Assembly (NCBI RefSeq): GCF_001644605.1
Contig: NZ_CP011388.1
Span: 1,140,501 to 1,204,500, forward strand
Direction: 5' to 3'
From: Paenibacillus swuensis
GTDB taxonomy: Bacteria; Bacillota; Bacilli; Paenibacillales; DY6
Length of the DNA stretch: 64,000 nt
The notes beneath the pieces were generated by a model. It searched no databases. It was not told where the DNA came from and was given only the letters and a program-made list of their open reading frames with translations. A program made the position numbers and the translations under genes. Shown here one piece after another: positions 36,348-45,390 of this stretch. Position 1 is the stretch's first letter, and every line of letters starts with the position of its first letter.

Positions 36348-37103
36348 CTAAACCTTCAACCAATACCGGCTGCCGTCGGATTCCCGATCCATGAAACCAT
36401 ACTCAATCAGGTATCGCCGCACCTTCACATAATCCGCATAAGCACCCTTTAGCACCTCATTCACCTCTTTCTCCGTATAGTCGCGCCCGGCCTCAAACCG
36501 CTTGGCAATCTGCCGGAGCACAATCCACTTATGCTTTTCTTGCATCGTAAATTTCGTTATTTCCCCATCCGTCCCACCGGCAAAATACTTCCTCAACACC
36601 GCATCATTCTCTTGCTCCGTCACATGATAACGATCATCAATCATCTTCGCCGTCTTGGGCGGGTTGATCATTGCGGGAGCATGCCGGTCTGTATCCTTCA
36701 GAAGATCCATCAACGCCAGGAAAATCTTCGCTTGCCGCTCCTTCTCTTTCAAGGCAAAACGGTGATTTCGGATCGTAGAAGCACTCCCGATCTCCAGCGT
36801 TTGCTGCACTTCGGCGTCACTGCGGCCTTCATAGAACAGCTTCATCAAGCTCCGCTGATGGTCGGTCAGCCCGGTCAGTTTCTTATCCAGTCCGATCAAA
36901 TGGTGAAACACCGGCTCATGCGCCTTCGCCAGATGCACGCGCACATATTTAAACGCCTCATAAAAGCGATCCCCATCGGGGTAAATGATGCCTTGTTCAA
37001 AAGCTTCGCCGCACAACAAGCAGATGAATTGTTCGCCCTGTTGAATGTACCCCTGTTTGAGTTCGTCGGGGGTAGCGTTCCAGAATAGTTCATGGATGTC
37101 CAT
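36348..37103 (-). CDS. DUF2087-type transcriptional regulator
   Basis: A 251-residue cytosolic protein. N-terminal part with a zinc-finger-like CLLCGEAF (about 29-36) and later HLAKAHEPVFHH. Middle LuxR-like helix-turn-helix: LTDHQRSLMKLFYEGRSDAE then GSASTIRNHRFALKEKER. C-terminal DUF2087 segment DYTEKEVNEVLKGAYADYVK then RRYLIEYGFMDRES. AAGGAGTG lies 7 nt before ATG 37103. It likely controls its own operon, given the inverted repeat over its promoter. Confidence 0.8.
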   Translation of the reverse strand: MDIHELFWNATPDELKQGYIQQGEQFICLLCGEAFEQGIIYPDGDRFYEAFKYVRVHLAKAHEPVFHHLIGLDKKLTGLTDHQRSLMKLFYEGRSDAEVQQTLEIGSASTIRNHRFALKEKERQAKIFLALMDLLKDTDRHAPAMINPPKTAKMIDDRYHVTEQENDAVLRKYFAGGTDGEITKFTMQEKHKWIVLRQIAKRFEAGRDYTEKEVNEVLKGAYADYVKVRRYLIEYGFMDRESDGSRYWLKV

Positions 37104-37136
37104 GTATAAACACTCCTTGATTTAATCTAACTTATA

Positions 37137-37171
37137 ATAGACATAATATTGTTTTGTCTATAAAAAGTCAA
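37137..37171 (-). promoter_or_regulatory. Promoter and operator of the DUF2087/GIY-YIG operon
   Basis: Minus strand: -35 TTGACT (37166-37171), 17-nt spacer, -10 TATTAT (37143-37148). An inverted repeat ATAGACA-N11-TGTCTAT (37137-37161) spans the -10 and half the spacer. Confidence 0.75.
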
Positions 37172-37249
37172 TGTAGTTTGATGTTTATATGTATAGGAAT
37201 GATGACCATAAACAAAGTTTATGCGGGTGCTGGTTTTAAGGGGATCGTG

Positions 37250-37294
37250 TTGACAGCTGAAGATTTGGCAAGTATACTAACTAATATATAGTTA
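37250..37294 (+). promoter_or_regulatory. Promoter and palindromic operator of the truncated dioxygenase gene
   Basis: Near-consensus sigma-A promoter: TTGACA (37250-37255), 17 nt, TATACT (37273-37278). The palindrome TAACTAATATATAGTTA (37278-37294) overlaps the end of the -10, the place expected for a MarR/HxlR-type repressor. No such regulator gene lies next to it in this window. Confidence 0.8.
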
Positions 37295-37361
37295 ATTACA
37301 TTTATGTAGTGTTCGGGTAGGGGACTTTTTTATTTAACATATTTTTTAGGAGGAAATGAAG

Positions 37362-37547
37362 ATGATATCACCACTATTTATAGCGCACGGCTCGCCCATG
37401 ATGGCCATTGAGGACAATGCTTGCGCCTTGTTCCTGCAAGAGTACGGGAGGACGTTGAAGCCTAAAGCGATTGTGCTTTTTTCAGCGCATTGGGAGAGCG
37501 GCGTGACGACCATCTCATCTTCGGATGAGGTTTACGAGACGAAATAA
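37362..37547 (+). pseudogene. Truncated class III ring-cleavage dioxygenase (DODA/YgiD-like), N-terminus only
   Basis: Sixty-one codons encode the start of a LigB/DODA-type dioxygenase: LFIAHGSPMMAIEDN with a metal-ligand His, then KAIVLFSAHWESGVTTIS with a second His. The intact family is about 250-260 residues. Here the frame stops shortly after DEVYETK and the downstream sequence is unrelated. AGGAGG lies 8 nt before ATG 37362. The promoter and operator upstream are intact, so the remnant may still be transcribed into the dehydrogenase gene that follows 52 nt later. Confidence 0.82.
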
Positions 37548-37599
37548 AATTATAGCACAACTGATAAATACAAATCATGTGAAAGGAGATTGGAGTTTC

Positions 37600-38571
37600 A
37601 TGAAAGCTCAGATTCTACACCGTCCCGGCGTTCTTGAATACATGGAAGTTCCCCTGCCTTCATTCGGTTCGGACGAAGTCCTGATTCGCTTGACTCGCTC
37701 CTGTATCTGTAACGGCTCCGATCCGGCCATATGGGCCGGGGCTCACTGGGAGCAATTCCCGATCGTATTCGGGCACGAAGCCGCCGGTGAAATCGTTGCT
37801 TGCGGGGATGCCGTAACCGGTTTCTTGCCTGGGGACCGAATCGCGTGGTGGTTTACGGTCGGAGCGTTTGCCGAATACGTTGCCGTTGCGCCTGGCCAAG
37901 TAGCTATGGTGAAGCTGCCTGACGATGTAACCGATGATGAAGCGCCGCTCTTCGAACTTGTGGCCGCCGCCGCCCGGGCTGTGGATGCCGCGGAAATTGT
38001 TCCGGGAAGCAAGGTGCTGATTGTCGGGCTCGGCCCCAGCGGATTAATCATGTCGCAGCTCGCCAAGATCATGGGAGCCGAAATGGTTATCGGCTGGGAC
38101 CTGTATCCGAACCGCAGAGAGCTCGGATTATCCCTCGGCTGCGATCGAGTGTATGACAATGGCGTTGCCGGATTTGTGGAGTCCATGTTGGAAGTGGAAG
38201 CTGGCGATCCGGCAGATGTAGTCATTGACGCATACGCGGATGATTTATTACCGGGGTCGTCTACACTAAACGATGCTATCCGGGCAGTACGTCCGGGAGG
38301 TCTGATTATATCTTACGGTCACCCGCAACAAGGAAGAATGATCGACATCTTTGAGTTGCAGAAGAAAGGGGTCACGATGCGCGGACCTGTAAATGATATG
38401 ATTCAGATCCGAATATACATGGAACGCGCTGTAGGCTATGTCTTGGATGGCCGTTTAAATCTTAAAGCGTTAATTAGCGGAAGAGTTTCGTTGGATCGGG
38501 TTGGCGACGGTCTGGAACTTGTTATGAAACAACCTGAACGTTATTTAAAAATTCTTGTGGATATCCCTTAA
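37600..38571 (+). CDS. Zinc-dependent medium-chain dehydrogenase (locus C, first)
   Basis: A 323-residue NAD(P)-dependent alcohol/polyol dehydrogenase-like protein. Catalytic zinc ligands appear as Cys 37 (CNGSD) and His 59/Glu 60 (GHEAAGE). The Rossmann motif is VLIVGLGPSGL (near 147). The four-Cys structural zinc loop of classical alcohol dehydrogenases is absent. It likely oxidises a sugar or polyol hydroxyl in the cytosol. ATG 37600 follows GAAAGGAG. It starts the operon with the isomerase, the second dehydrogenase and the phosphorylase. Confidence 0.85.
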   Translation: MKAQILHRPGVLEYMEVPLPSFGSDEVLIRLTRSCICNGSDPAIWAGAHWEQFPIVFGHEAAGEIVACGDAVTGFLPGDRIAWWFTVGAFAEYVAVAPGQVAMVKLPDDVTDDEAPLFELVAAAARAVDAAEIVPGSKVLIVGLGPSGLIMSQLAKIMGAEMVIGWDLYPNRRELGLSLGCDRVYDNGVAGFVESMLEVEAGDPADVVIDAYADDLLPGSSTLNDAIRAVRPGGLIISYGHPQQGRMIDIFELQKKGVTMRGPVNDMIQIRIYMERAVGYVLDGRLNLKALISGRVSLDRVGDGLELVMKQPERYLKILVDIP

Positions 38572-38588
38572 ATCGGAGGCTGCACACT

Positions 38589-39470
38589 ATGAAGCTTGCT
38601 GTATCGGGTCAAGTGTTCGCAGGTTCGCTTACCCTTGATCAGACATTGGAAACGATTCGGAAGTATCGCGTGACCTCCATCGAAATTTGGCCGGGCAATA
38701 TTAGCCCCTTGGAGGGAGCAAGCGTTTCACCTGATGCCTATGAGGGCCGTAATATCATGGAGGCTAAGGCAGTACTGGATCGGCACGGGTTTGAAGTGGC
38801 ATGTGTGTCCATGTCTGCCGCCTTCGACTATGAAATCGCATCGGATCCGGCCAAGTACGGCGCCGCATTGGAGTATGCCATTGAGGTAGCGGCAATGCTT
38901 GGCGCCGAGCGTGTTAATCACTACTGCTACAACTTATGCCTCGATCCGGAACCGGATATGGATGGGTTGAAGCGGATTATGAAACCGGCGATTCGACGGG
39001 CCGAGGCTGCGGGAATTATGCTCTGTTTGGAGAATGAGGCGCATGACGCGACAAGAACTGCCGAGGGGGTGTTGAAGATCGTTGAGGGGATGGACTCAAG
39101 CCACTTTAAGACGAATTTCGATGCCGCCAATTATGTTCATGCCGGCCAGGAAGGCTTCCCCCGAGCCTATAATCTTCTTCAAGAGCACATTGCCTACGTT
39201 CATTTAAAGAACGGTTGTATTTATGACTCAAACTCGGGTCATGATCCGCGCAGCAAAGGGGGGAATATGACCGGCGCTTTCGCCCCCAATGATATTTATT
39301 ATCCTCCTCTGCCGGATGGAAGCGTTAATATTGACGGACTGTTACAGAGGCTCCGCCGCGATGGTTATCAAGGCTATTGCACGATTGAACCCCATACGAA
39401 ACCGGAGCTTGCCGAGCATTATCTTGAGATTGAAACCGCTTATGTCCGAGAACGAGGATACTTCTTGTAA
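38589..39470 (+). CDS. TIM-barrel sugar isomerase/epimerase (AP endonuclease 2 family)
   Basis: A 293-residue TIM-barrel protein of the xylose isomerase-like family. Likely metal ligands are visible in order: LCLENEAHD (Glu near 148), NFDAANYVH (Asp near 181), YVHLKNG (His) and YCTIEPHTK (Glu near 271). Members are isomerases, epimerases, dehydratases or C-glycoside-cleaving subunits acting on sugars. The reaction cannot be read from sequence. CGGAGG precedes the ATG. It sits between the two dehydrogenase genes, suggesting it handles a keto-sugar made by one of them. Confidence 0.82.
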   Translation: MKLAVSGQVFAGSLTLDQTLETIRKYRVTSIEIWPGNISPLEGASVSPDAYEGRNIMEAKAVLDRHGFEVACVSMSAAFDYEIASDPAKYGAALEYAIEVAAMLGAERVNHYCYNLCLDPEPDMDGLKRIMKPAIRRAEAAGIMLCLENEAHDATRTAEGVLKIVEGMDSSHFKTNFDAANYVHAGQEGFPRAYNLLQEHIAYVHLKNGCIYDSNSGHDPRSKGGNMTGAFAPNDIYYPPLPDGSVNIDGLLQRLRRDGYQGYCTIEPHTKPELAEHYLEIETAYVRERGYFL

Positions 39471-39496
39471 TATTTCAATTCGGAGGTGTGCAGCAA

Positions 39497-40525
39497 GTGA
39501 CAGGAACGATGAAAGCGGCTGTTGTTGAACAACCGGGCGTATTGACCCTTAAAGAAATTGATATTCCAGCTATTCAAAATCACGAGGTTCTGCTTAAAGT
39601 ACAGGTCGCCTCCATCTGCAATTCCACGGACAACCATATCTTCCATGGTCAATTCGAAGGCTTTCATGACTTCTACCCTCAGATTCTCGGACATGAAGTA
39701 GCGGGAGAAGTTATTGAAGTAGGCAGCCAAGTTAAAGGTATTGCTTTAGGGGAAGTGATTGCTCTCTATACTCCTCGCGGAGCCTTCTGCGAATATACCG
39801 TGGTGGATCCTTCCGCCGACCTGTGGGTTCGCATTCCAGAGTCCATTCCTCTCCAAACCCGCTCGCTTGTGGAGATGTTTCACGGAGCCTATGTTTCAGC
39901 CGTTCATCCCGCGCTGATCAAACCGCATGAAACGGTGCTGATTGTCGGACAGGGACCGCTTGGACTAACCGCAGCGGCAACGGCTAAACTGACGGCACAT
40001 CAGGTGCTTACGGTCGATGTTCATGACCTGCGCGTTCAGAAGTCATTGGAGATTGGAGCGAATGCATCTTATAACCGCGCCCGGATGACAGCGGATGAGA
40101 TTGTCGAGGCGGTAAGAGAAGAAACGGGCGGACAAGGGGCCGATGTCGTCATCATGTGCATCTCGAAGGACCTCAGCGAAGAAAGAGACGCCTTTGACAT
40201 GGCTTTGAAAGCGCTCAGGAAACATGGCCGGATGACCGGTCTGCATGTCGATGTGAAAGGAATCGCACAGAACCATCGGGTGAATCCGCAACTGTTGCTC
40301 CGTAAAGAAGCAACCTTCGCTCACACCCTAAACAAAGTTTATGAAACCCAGGATGATGAACTTAAAGCTTTTCAATATGCCGTGAATCAAGTTGCGGAAG
40401 GCAAGATCCCGTTTGAATCATTCATCACGCATGAAATCGGATTTAGCGAATTGGAACACGGCCTGGACTTGTGCCTGAATCATTTGAATGACGCTGTTAA
40501 AGTTGTCGTTTACCCCAATCGATAG
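39497..40525 (+). CDS. Zinc-dependent medium-chain dehydrogenase (locus C, second)
   Basis: A 342-residue dehydrogenase, distant from the first one. Catalytic zinc site: Cys 41 (CNSTDNH) and His 66/Glu 67 (GHEVAGE). Rossmann motif: VLIVGQGPLGLTAAATAK. The structural zinc cysteines are again absent. I choose GTG 39497 because GGAGG lies 10 nt before it; an earlier GTG (39488) touches the ribosome site. It is 26 nt after the isomerase gene and 13 nt before the phosphorylase gene, so all four genes form one operon. Confidence 0.84.
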   Translation: MTGTMKAAVVEQPGVLTLKEIDIPAIQNHEVLLKVQVASICNSTDNHIFHGQFEGFHDFYPQILGHEVAGEVIEVGSQVKGIALGEVIALYTPRGAFCEYTVVDPSADLWVRIPESIPLQTRSLVEMFHGAYVSAVHPALIKPHETVLIVGQGPLGLTAAATAKLTAHQVLTVDVHDLRVQKSLEIGANASYNRARMTADEIVEAVREETGGQGADVVIMCISKDLSEERDAFDMALKALRKHGRMTGLHVDVKGIAQNHRVNPQLLLRKEATFAHTLNKVYETQDDELKAFQYAVNQVAEGKIPFESFITHEIGFSELEHGLDLCLNHLNDAVKVVVYPNR

Positions 40526-40538
40526 GAGAGTGAAAACT

Positions 40539-41720
40539 ATGTCCAAAGACATTTTTCAACAAAGACTGGAAGCATTAAACACTGAATTTCAACAACTAGT
40601 TCAACGAGAGAACACCATTGACGGAATCGGCAACGGCATCGTTGACCGGTATACAAATCCAGTAATTACAGGGCAGCATGTGCCTTTAGCATGGCGATAT
40701 GATTTCAATCCGGAAACCAATCCTTACTTGCAGGAACGTCTGGGCATCAATTGCGCCTTAAATCCAGGCGCTATGGAATTGAATGGGAAGAATTATCTTG
40801 TAGTCCGCCTGGAGGGCATAGACCGTAAATCCTTCTTTGCCATCGCGGAGAGCCCAACAGGCGTCGATCAGTTTACATTCTGGGACCGACCTCTCGTGAT
40901 GCCGGAAACGGAGGATCCGGACACCAATGTGTACGATATGCGGCTGGTTCAGCATGAGGACGGATGGATATACGGTTTATTCTGTACGGAACGCAAAAAT
41001 CCGGACGCTCCCGCGGGAGACACTTCCAGCGCCATCGCCCAATGCGGCATTGCCCGGACGCGGGATCTGCGCGATTGGGAACGCCTTCCCGACTTGATTA
41101 CATCCTCGGCGCAGCAACGTAATGTTGTGCTTCATCCTGAATTCGTAGACGGCAAGTATGCATTGTATACCCGTCCTTCCGACGGCTTCATGGATGTGGG
41201 CATGGCGGGAGGGATCGGATGGGGCTTGTGCGACCGCATGGACAAGGCCGTATTGTCGCAACCGGAAACCATTATGGAACCCAAAGTGTACCATACGATT
41301 AAAGAATCCAAGAACGGCATGGGTCCCGCACCCATCCGGACTTCAGAGGGCTGGCTCACGATCGCCCATGGCGTAAGGAATACAGCAGCGGGTTTACGTT
41401 ACGTGTTGTATGCATTCCTCTCCAAACTGGATGAGCCTTGGGTGGTCACGCACCGTCCGGGAGGCTATTTCATGGCACCCGAAGGGGACGAGCGAATCGG
41501 AGACGTATCCAACGTGCTGTTCTGTAATGGACTCATCACTAAGGCTGACGGCAGCGTATTTATCTACTACGCTTCATCGGATACGCGTTGCCATGTGGCA
41601 ACGACTACCGTGGATAAGCTGTTGGATTATGTTCTGCATACCCCGGAGGATGCCGGACGTTCCTATGCGTGTGTGCAACAACGGATTGAACTAATTGAAC
41701 GAAACCTCGTACTGAAATAA
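40539..41720 (+). CDS. GH130 phosphorylase, 4-O-beta-D-mannosyl-D-glucose phosphorylase type
   Basis: A 393-residue cytosolic beta-propeller enzyme. From recalled sequences it resembles the GH130 subfamily 1 enzymes that split beta-1,4-mannosyl-glucose with phosphate into mannose-1-phosphate and glucose. Characteristic stretches: HVPLAWRYDFNPETNP, VRLEGIDRKSFFAIAES, ETEDPDTNVYDMRL (general acid Asp 133), CTERKNPDAPAGDTSSA, QQRNVVLHPEFVDGKYALYT and HGVRNTAAGLRYVLY. Length fits the family. GATAGGAGAG precedes ATG 40539. It ends the operon before a strong bidirectional terminator. By context it acts on mannan- or glucomannan-derived disaccharides brought in by the importer at 44402-47885. Confidence 0.9.
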   Translation: MSKDIFQQRLEALNTEFQQLVQRENTIDGIGNGIVDRYTNPVITGQHVPLAWRYDFNPETNPYLQERLGINCALNPGAMELNGKNYLVVRLEGIDRKSFFAIAESPTGVDQFTFWDRPLVMPETEDPDTNVYDMRLVQHEDGWIYGLFCTERKNPDAPAGDTSSAIAQCGIARTRDLRDWERLPDLITSSAQQRNVVLHPEFVDGKYALYTRPSDGFMDVGMAGGIGWGLCDRMDKAVLSQPETIMEPKVYHTIKESKNGMGPAPIRTSEGWLTIAHGVRNTAAGLRYVLYAFLSKLDEPWVVTHRPGGYFMAPEGDERIGDVSNVLFCNGLITKADGSVFIYYASSDTRCHVATTTVDKLLDYVLHTPEDAGRSYACVQQRIELIERNLVLK

Positions 41721-41727
41721 CCAACAA

Positions 41728-41766
41728 GAAAGCGGGCAGTTCCCTAATGGGACTGCCCGCTTTCCA
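41728..41766. terminator. Bidirectional terminator between phosphorylase and regulator genes
   Basis: Stem GAAAGCGGGCAGTCCC-type (GAAAGCGGGCAGTTCC / GGGACTGCCCGCTTTC) with a 5-nt loop, flanked by T-rich sequence on + and GTTGGTT on -. Confidence 0.9.
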
Positions 41767-41767
41767 T

Positions 41768-44131
41768 TTATTCTCCCCTGTGCTGATTTCTGTACTGCGT
41801 AGGCGTGATTCCCTCTGACTTCTTGAATAACCGGTTAAACCACGAATGCTGATATCCGACTTGTTCCGCGATATCGTTGATCTTCAGATCCGTTTCCAGC
41901 AACAGATGCTTCGACTTATCAATTCGCAGCTGCGTAATATAATCGACGTAATTGATCCCTGTCGTTTGCTTAAAGGCTCTGCTCAGCGAAGAGATATTCG
42001 CCGCTCCCGCTAAATCCGCATACTCTTCGAAGGACATATCCTTCATATAATTTTCATTGATTAAATCTATGACCTTCTTTACAGCCTGCTTAAGCTGCGT
42101 ATTATAGGACGAGTTAATTTCGTGGATATACGGAATTACGATTTTCTTTTTGAACCACTGCAGAATCTCACTGGTCTGTCTCAATTGCGATAACTGGTCG
42201 TACAGATTTTCCCCTTTATAAATTGCATACACATGGAATCCCGCCTGGAGAAGCGTCTGATGAATATTCCCCAGAAGCTGCGCCATCGCCTGATGAACGT
42301 AAAACTCGATCTCCAGCCGGTGCTCGAACTCCTTTATGAACACTTCCAGTTTCTCCAATGATTCTTCCTCTTGCCCCAACCGAATTGCATGCAACAAGTC
42401 TTTCTCCGCTTCAAAAGGATACTGGAAACGGTAATCGCCATGTACCGTCAGTTCGTCCATCTCGATAATCTGGTTCGACCCCGTGAAATTACGATACTTT
42501 AACGTTTGGTACGCTTCTTCCAGTTGAATCGGCATGTCCTCCAGATGCTCGCTGAGTTGACCGATACACACGGTGACCTGCAGCTTGAGCATAATGGACA
42601 ACGTATCGGCCAATTCCTGAGACAACGAAACCAGCTCCGTCTTGGCGAGAGCCGTCCGTTCGGAAGGAATGCCCGCGATCATGCCAAGGGACATGTTCTG
42701 AAAGTTGATGACATGAACTTGCTGCAGCCGGTTCGCGGCCATTTCTTCGGCTATATTCGCCGCCGCGAAGCTGGCCAGCAGCTGCTCATCTTCTTTAAAT
42801 TTTCCCGCATCATTCTTTAGACCAGACAGCTGCGCTACAATCACTACAAACCGGTAACCGGATGTTTCCCAGCCGTAGTAAGCCATGCGTTCCTTCAATT
42901 CGTTTTCCTTTAGATAATACAGATGGCCTTGAATTAACTGCAGCATGAAGCTTTCTCTTAAGCTCGGAAGCTGTTCGTCAATTTTCGCTTCCAATGAGCG
43001 GCTCATGCTGGACAGACTCTGCCAACGTTTCTCAATAAACTCCAATTCATCCCGATGCGTTCCTTCGTCATCGTCTTCCGTTTTACCGGAGGATACGGTG
43101 CGAAAGAGCTGAGCTACCGGGCGATAAATTCGGTGGGAAGTCACCCAGGATAACACAAAAGAGGCTACCACACCCACGATACTGACCAGAATGATTAACC
43201 TCGACATCATAAGGACTGGCTCGGAAATCTTGGAGACATCGGTTGCCGAGGCGAAGATCCACTCGGTTCCGCTGCGGGTGAAGGTCCGGTACGACACGGA
43301 ATAACGCTTCTCCTTGCCCGTATAGATGAACGGCTTGCTATCCCCCCGCAGAACGTGGGCTTTCACCTCATCCCGGAGATTACGCTCAATCTGATGGGCT
43401 CCGCCCGGCTCCAGGGCATTCATGATCAGCCAGTCCCCATTGCTGTCCATGAGCAAGGGAATGCCCGATGTTCCCAACGTTTGGAGTTGGGATTTCAATT
43501 TGCCGGTGTTGATCTGTACAATTAAAGCCCCGAAACGTTCATTGTTAGTATCGCTCAGACGATGAACTAACGCATATTTAAATTTGTTGTTATTTAAAGG
43601 CGCGGGACCTCCGAAGTATGGAGAGTCCACCAGATCCTTCGACCAATACAAATCCCTTTCACCTTCCATCAGCTTCTCCATCAAGGCTTGGCCGCCGGAA
43701 TCGGTAACGGTTTCATATCCGTTGATATCCGACACCAGCAATCCGGTTTTGTTCAGATATAAAGTAACCTCCTGAATCAGAGGATTCGTTTCTTTCATAA
43801 TAGAAAGCGTTTTATATAAATTCCGCGTTAAAGTAAACTCTTCCCCTAAATCAACATCCGCAAGCGATTTGCCCAATACCGGATTGAATGCCCATTGAGA
43901 CATGCTGACTTCCAGCTGCATCAACTGCTCATCCATCTGGGAAGTGCTCCGCGCCAGCTGTTGCTGATGCGTACGATTTAGTTCTTGCTCGATGCGCGGG
44001 ACACCGATGAAATGCAAACTTAGTCCGATCATCACCGTGGGCAGGCAGGTAATCAACAGAACCATAATTAAGCTTTTTCTGAAAAATGAGGATCGAAAGA
44101 TGACTCCTCCAAACTTGGTGTCGCTTAACAT
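41768..44131 (-). CDS. Membrane-bound AraC-family regulator (locus C)
   Basis: A 787-residue one-component sensor-regulator. Helix 1 at about 18-40, an extracellular Cache-like sensor (about 42-295), helix 2 at about 298-320, a long cytosolic middle, then the AraC DNA-binding domain at about 688-785 (EEYADLAGAANISSLSRAFK and YQHSWFNRLFKKSEGITP). It merges sensing and DNA binding in one chain, so no histidine kinase is needed. GGGGAG is 9 nt before ATG 44131; the earlier ATG (44140) touches the ribosome site. It is divergent from the importer operon, its probable target. Confidence 0.9.
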   Translation of the reverse strand: MLSDTKFGGVIFRSSFFRKSLIMVLLITCLPTVMIGLSLHFIGVPRIEQELNRTHQQQLARSTSQMDEQLMQLEVSMSQWAFNPVLGKSLADVDLGEEFTLTRNLYKTLSIMKETNPLIQEVTLYLNKTGLLVSDINGYETVTDSGGQALMEKLMEGERDLYWSKDLVDSPYFGGPAPLNNNKFKYALVHRLSDTNNERFGALIVQINTGKLKSQLQTLGTSGIPLLMDSNGDWLIMNALEPGGAHQIERNLRDEVKAHVLRGDSKPFIYTGKEKRYSVSYRTFTRSGTEWIFASATDVSKISEPVLMMSRLIILVSIVGVVASFVLSWVTSHRIYRPVAQLFRTVSSGKTEDDDEGTHRDELEFIEKRWQSLSSMSRSLEAKIDEQLPSLRESFMLQLIQGHLYYLKENELKERMAYYGWETSGYRFVVIVAQLSGLKNDAGKFKEDEQLLASFAAANIAEEMAANRLQQVHVINFQNMSLGMIAGIPSERTALAKTELVSLSQELADTLSIMLKLQVTVCIGQLSEHLEDMPIQLEEAYQTLKYRNFTGSNQIIEMDELTVHGDYRFQYPFEAEKDLLHAIRLGQEEESLEKLEVFIKEFEHRLEIEFYVHQAMAQLLGNIHQTLLQAGFHVYAIYKGENLYDQLSQLRQTSEILQWFKKKIVIPYIHEINSSYNTQLKQAVKKVIDLINENYMKDMSFEEYADLAGAANISSLSRAFKQTTGINYVDYITQLRIDKSKHLLLETDLKINDIAEQVGYQHSWFNRLFKKSEGITPTQYRNQHRGE

Positions 44132-44401
44132 GTGAATCATCTCCCCAGCCTGATCATCTAGTTAATATTGCTAACCTTTAATATAGCGAAGTCTATGCTT
44201 TCCTACAATAAACTTTACCCCTTCATCGGCATTTCCTCATTAAGATTCTTTTTGCTTACCAGGTATAAACAGACTATAACCCAGCTGGAATCCGCAGTTT
44301 CACGGGTCAAAACACTCTTATTGCGGAAAAAGCCGCACCCCTGTAAATTAAAGCCACAAAGGTTTACGCTGGCTGAATTTGAACACAAGAGGGAGATGCG
44401 C

Positions 44402-45370
44402 ATGAGTGTTATGGAAGAAAGAGCTGGAATCGGCAACACCCCGTACAAACCATTAAAATCCAGACGGAGAAGCGTATGGGCCTCCATCAAGAGAGACCGA
44501 TATCTGTACTTGCTCGGATTGCCCGGCTTGATCTGTCTGATATTGTTCAAATATGTACCGATGTGGGGCGTCATTATCGCCTTTCAGAATTATTCACCTT
44601 TCCTTGGTTTCGGAGCCAGTGAATGGGTCGGCATGGAGCATTTCCAACGTTTATTCGCGAATCCCGATTTCGCGGTATTGTTCAGAAACACATTGGCCAT
44701 TAACCTGATGGGATTATTCCTGTTCTTCCCGGTTCCTATTATTCTAGCGTTAATGATGAATGAAGTGCGGCAACAAGTATTTAAACGTGTCGTTCAATCG
44801 ATTGTCTATCTGCCTCACTTCCTATCCTGGGTTATCATCGCGGGACTGACCTTTACGATGTTTGCTACCGGGGAAGGGTTAGTGAATAAAGTTCTTGAGC
44901 AATGGGGACTCAGCCGTGTAGAATGGCTGACGACTCCCGGTTACTTCTGGGCATTCCTCACAGGGCAGAGCATCTGGAAGGAAGCCGGATGGGGCACGAT
45001 TATTTTCCTGGCAGCCATTGCCGGTGTCGATCCGCAGCAATATGAAGCCGCCCGGATGGACGGCGCAAGCCGATTACGTCAAATTTGGCACATTACGCTG
45101 CCGGCCATACGCAATGTCGTTGTCATCTTATTGATTCTCCGCATGGGGAATATGATGGATGTCGGTTTCGAGCAAGTGTTCCTGATGCAGAACAGCCTAG
45201 TTTCCAGCGTATCCGAAGTGTTCGATACTTATGTATACCGCGTGGGTATCCAGCAGTCTGAATTCAGTTATAGCACGGCCGTAGGATTATTTAAATCCGT
45301 AGTCGGCTTAATCTTGGTCATGGGTTCCAATTATCTGGCCAAGAAGTTTGGGAATGAAGGGTTCTTTTGA
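44402..45370 (+). CDS. CUT1 ABC importer permease, LplB type (locus C)
   Basis: A 322-residue permease with six predicted helices and the EAA loop EAARMDGASRLRQIWHITLP. I use ATG 44402, with AGGGAG 6 nt upstream. The open frame extends another 78 codons upstream, but that part is not permease-like and lacks a ribosome site. A C-terminal SNYLAKKFGNEGFF fits LplB relatives. The next permease gene starts 20 nt after. Confidence 0.92.
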   Translation: MSVMEERAGIGNTPYKPLKSRRRSVWASIKRDRYLYLLGLPGLICLILFKYVPMWGVIIAFQNYSPFLGFGASEWVGMEHFQRLFANPDFAVLFRNTLAINLMGLFLFFPVPIILALMMNEVRQQVFKRVVQSIVYLPHFLSWVIIAGLTFTMFATGEGLVNKVLEQWGLSRVEWLTTPGYFWAFLTGQSIWKEAGWGTIIFLAAIAGVDPQQYEAARMDGASRLRQIWHITLPAIRNVVVILLILRMGNMMDVGFEQVFLMQNSLVSSVSEVFDTYVYRVGIQQSEFSYSTAVGLFKSVVGLILVMGSNYLAKKFGNEGFF

Positions 45371-45390
45371 ACCAACAAGGAGGTTAATCA

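Noticed and set aside
44168-44401. N-terminal extension of the locus C LplB-type permease
   Set aside because: The extra 78 codons are not permease-like, have no ribosome site and cover the divergent regulatory region; ATG 44402 has a good AGGGAG.
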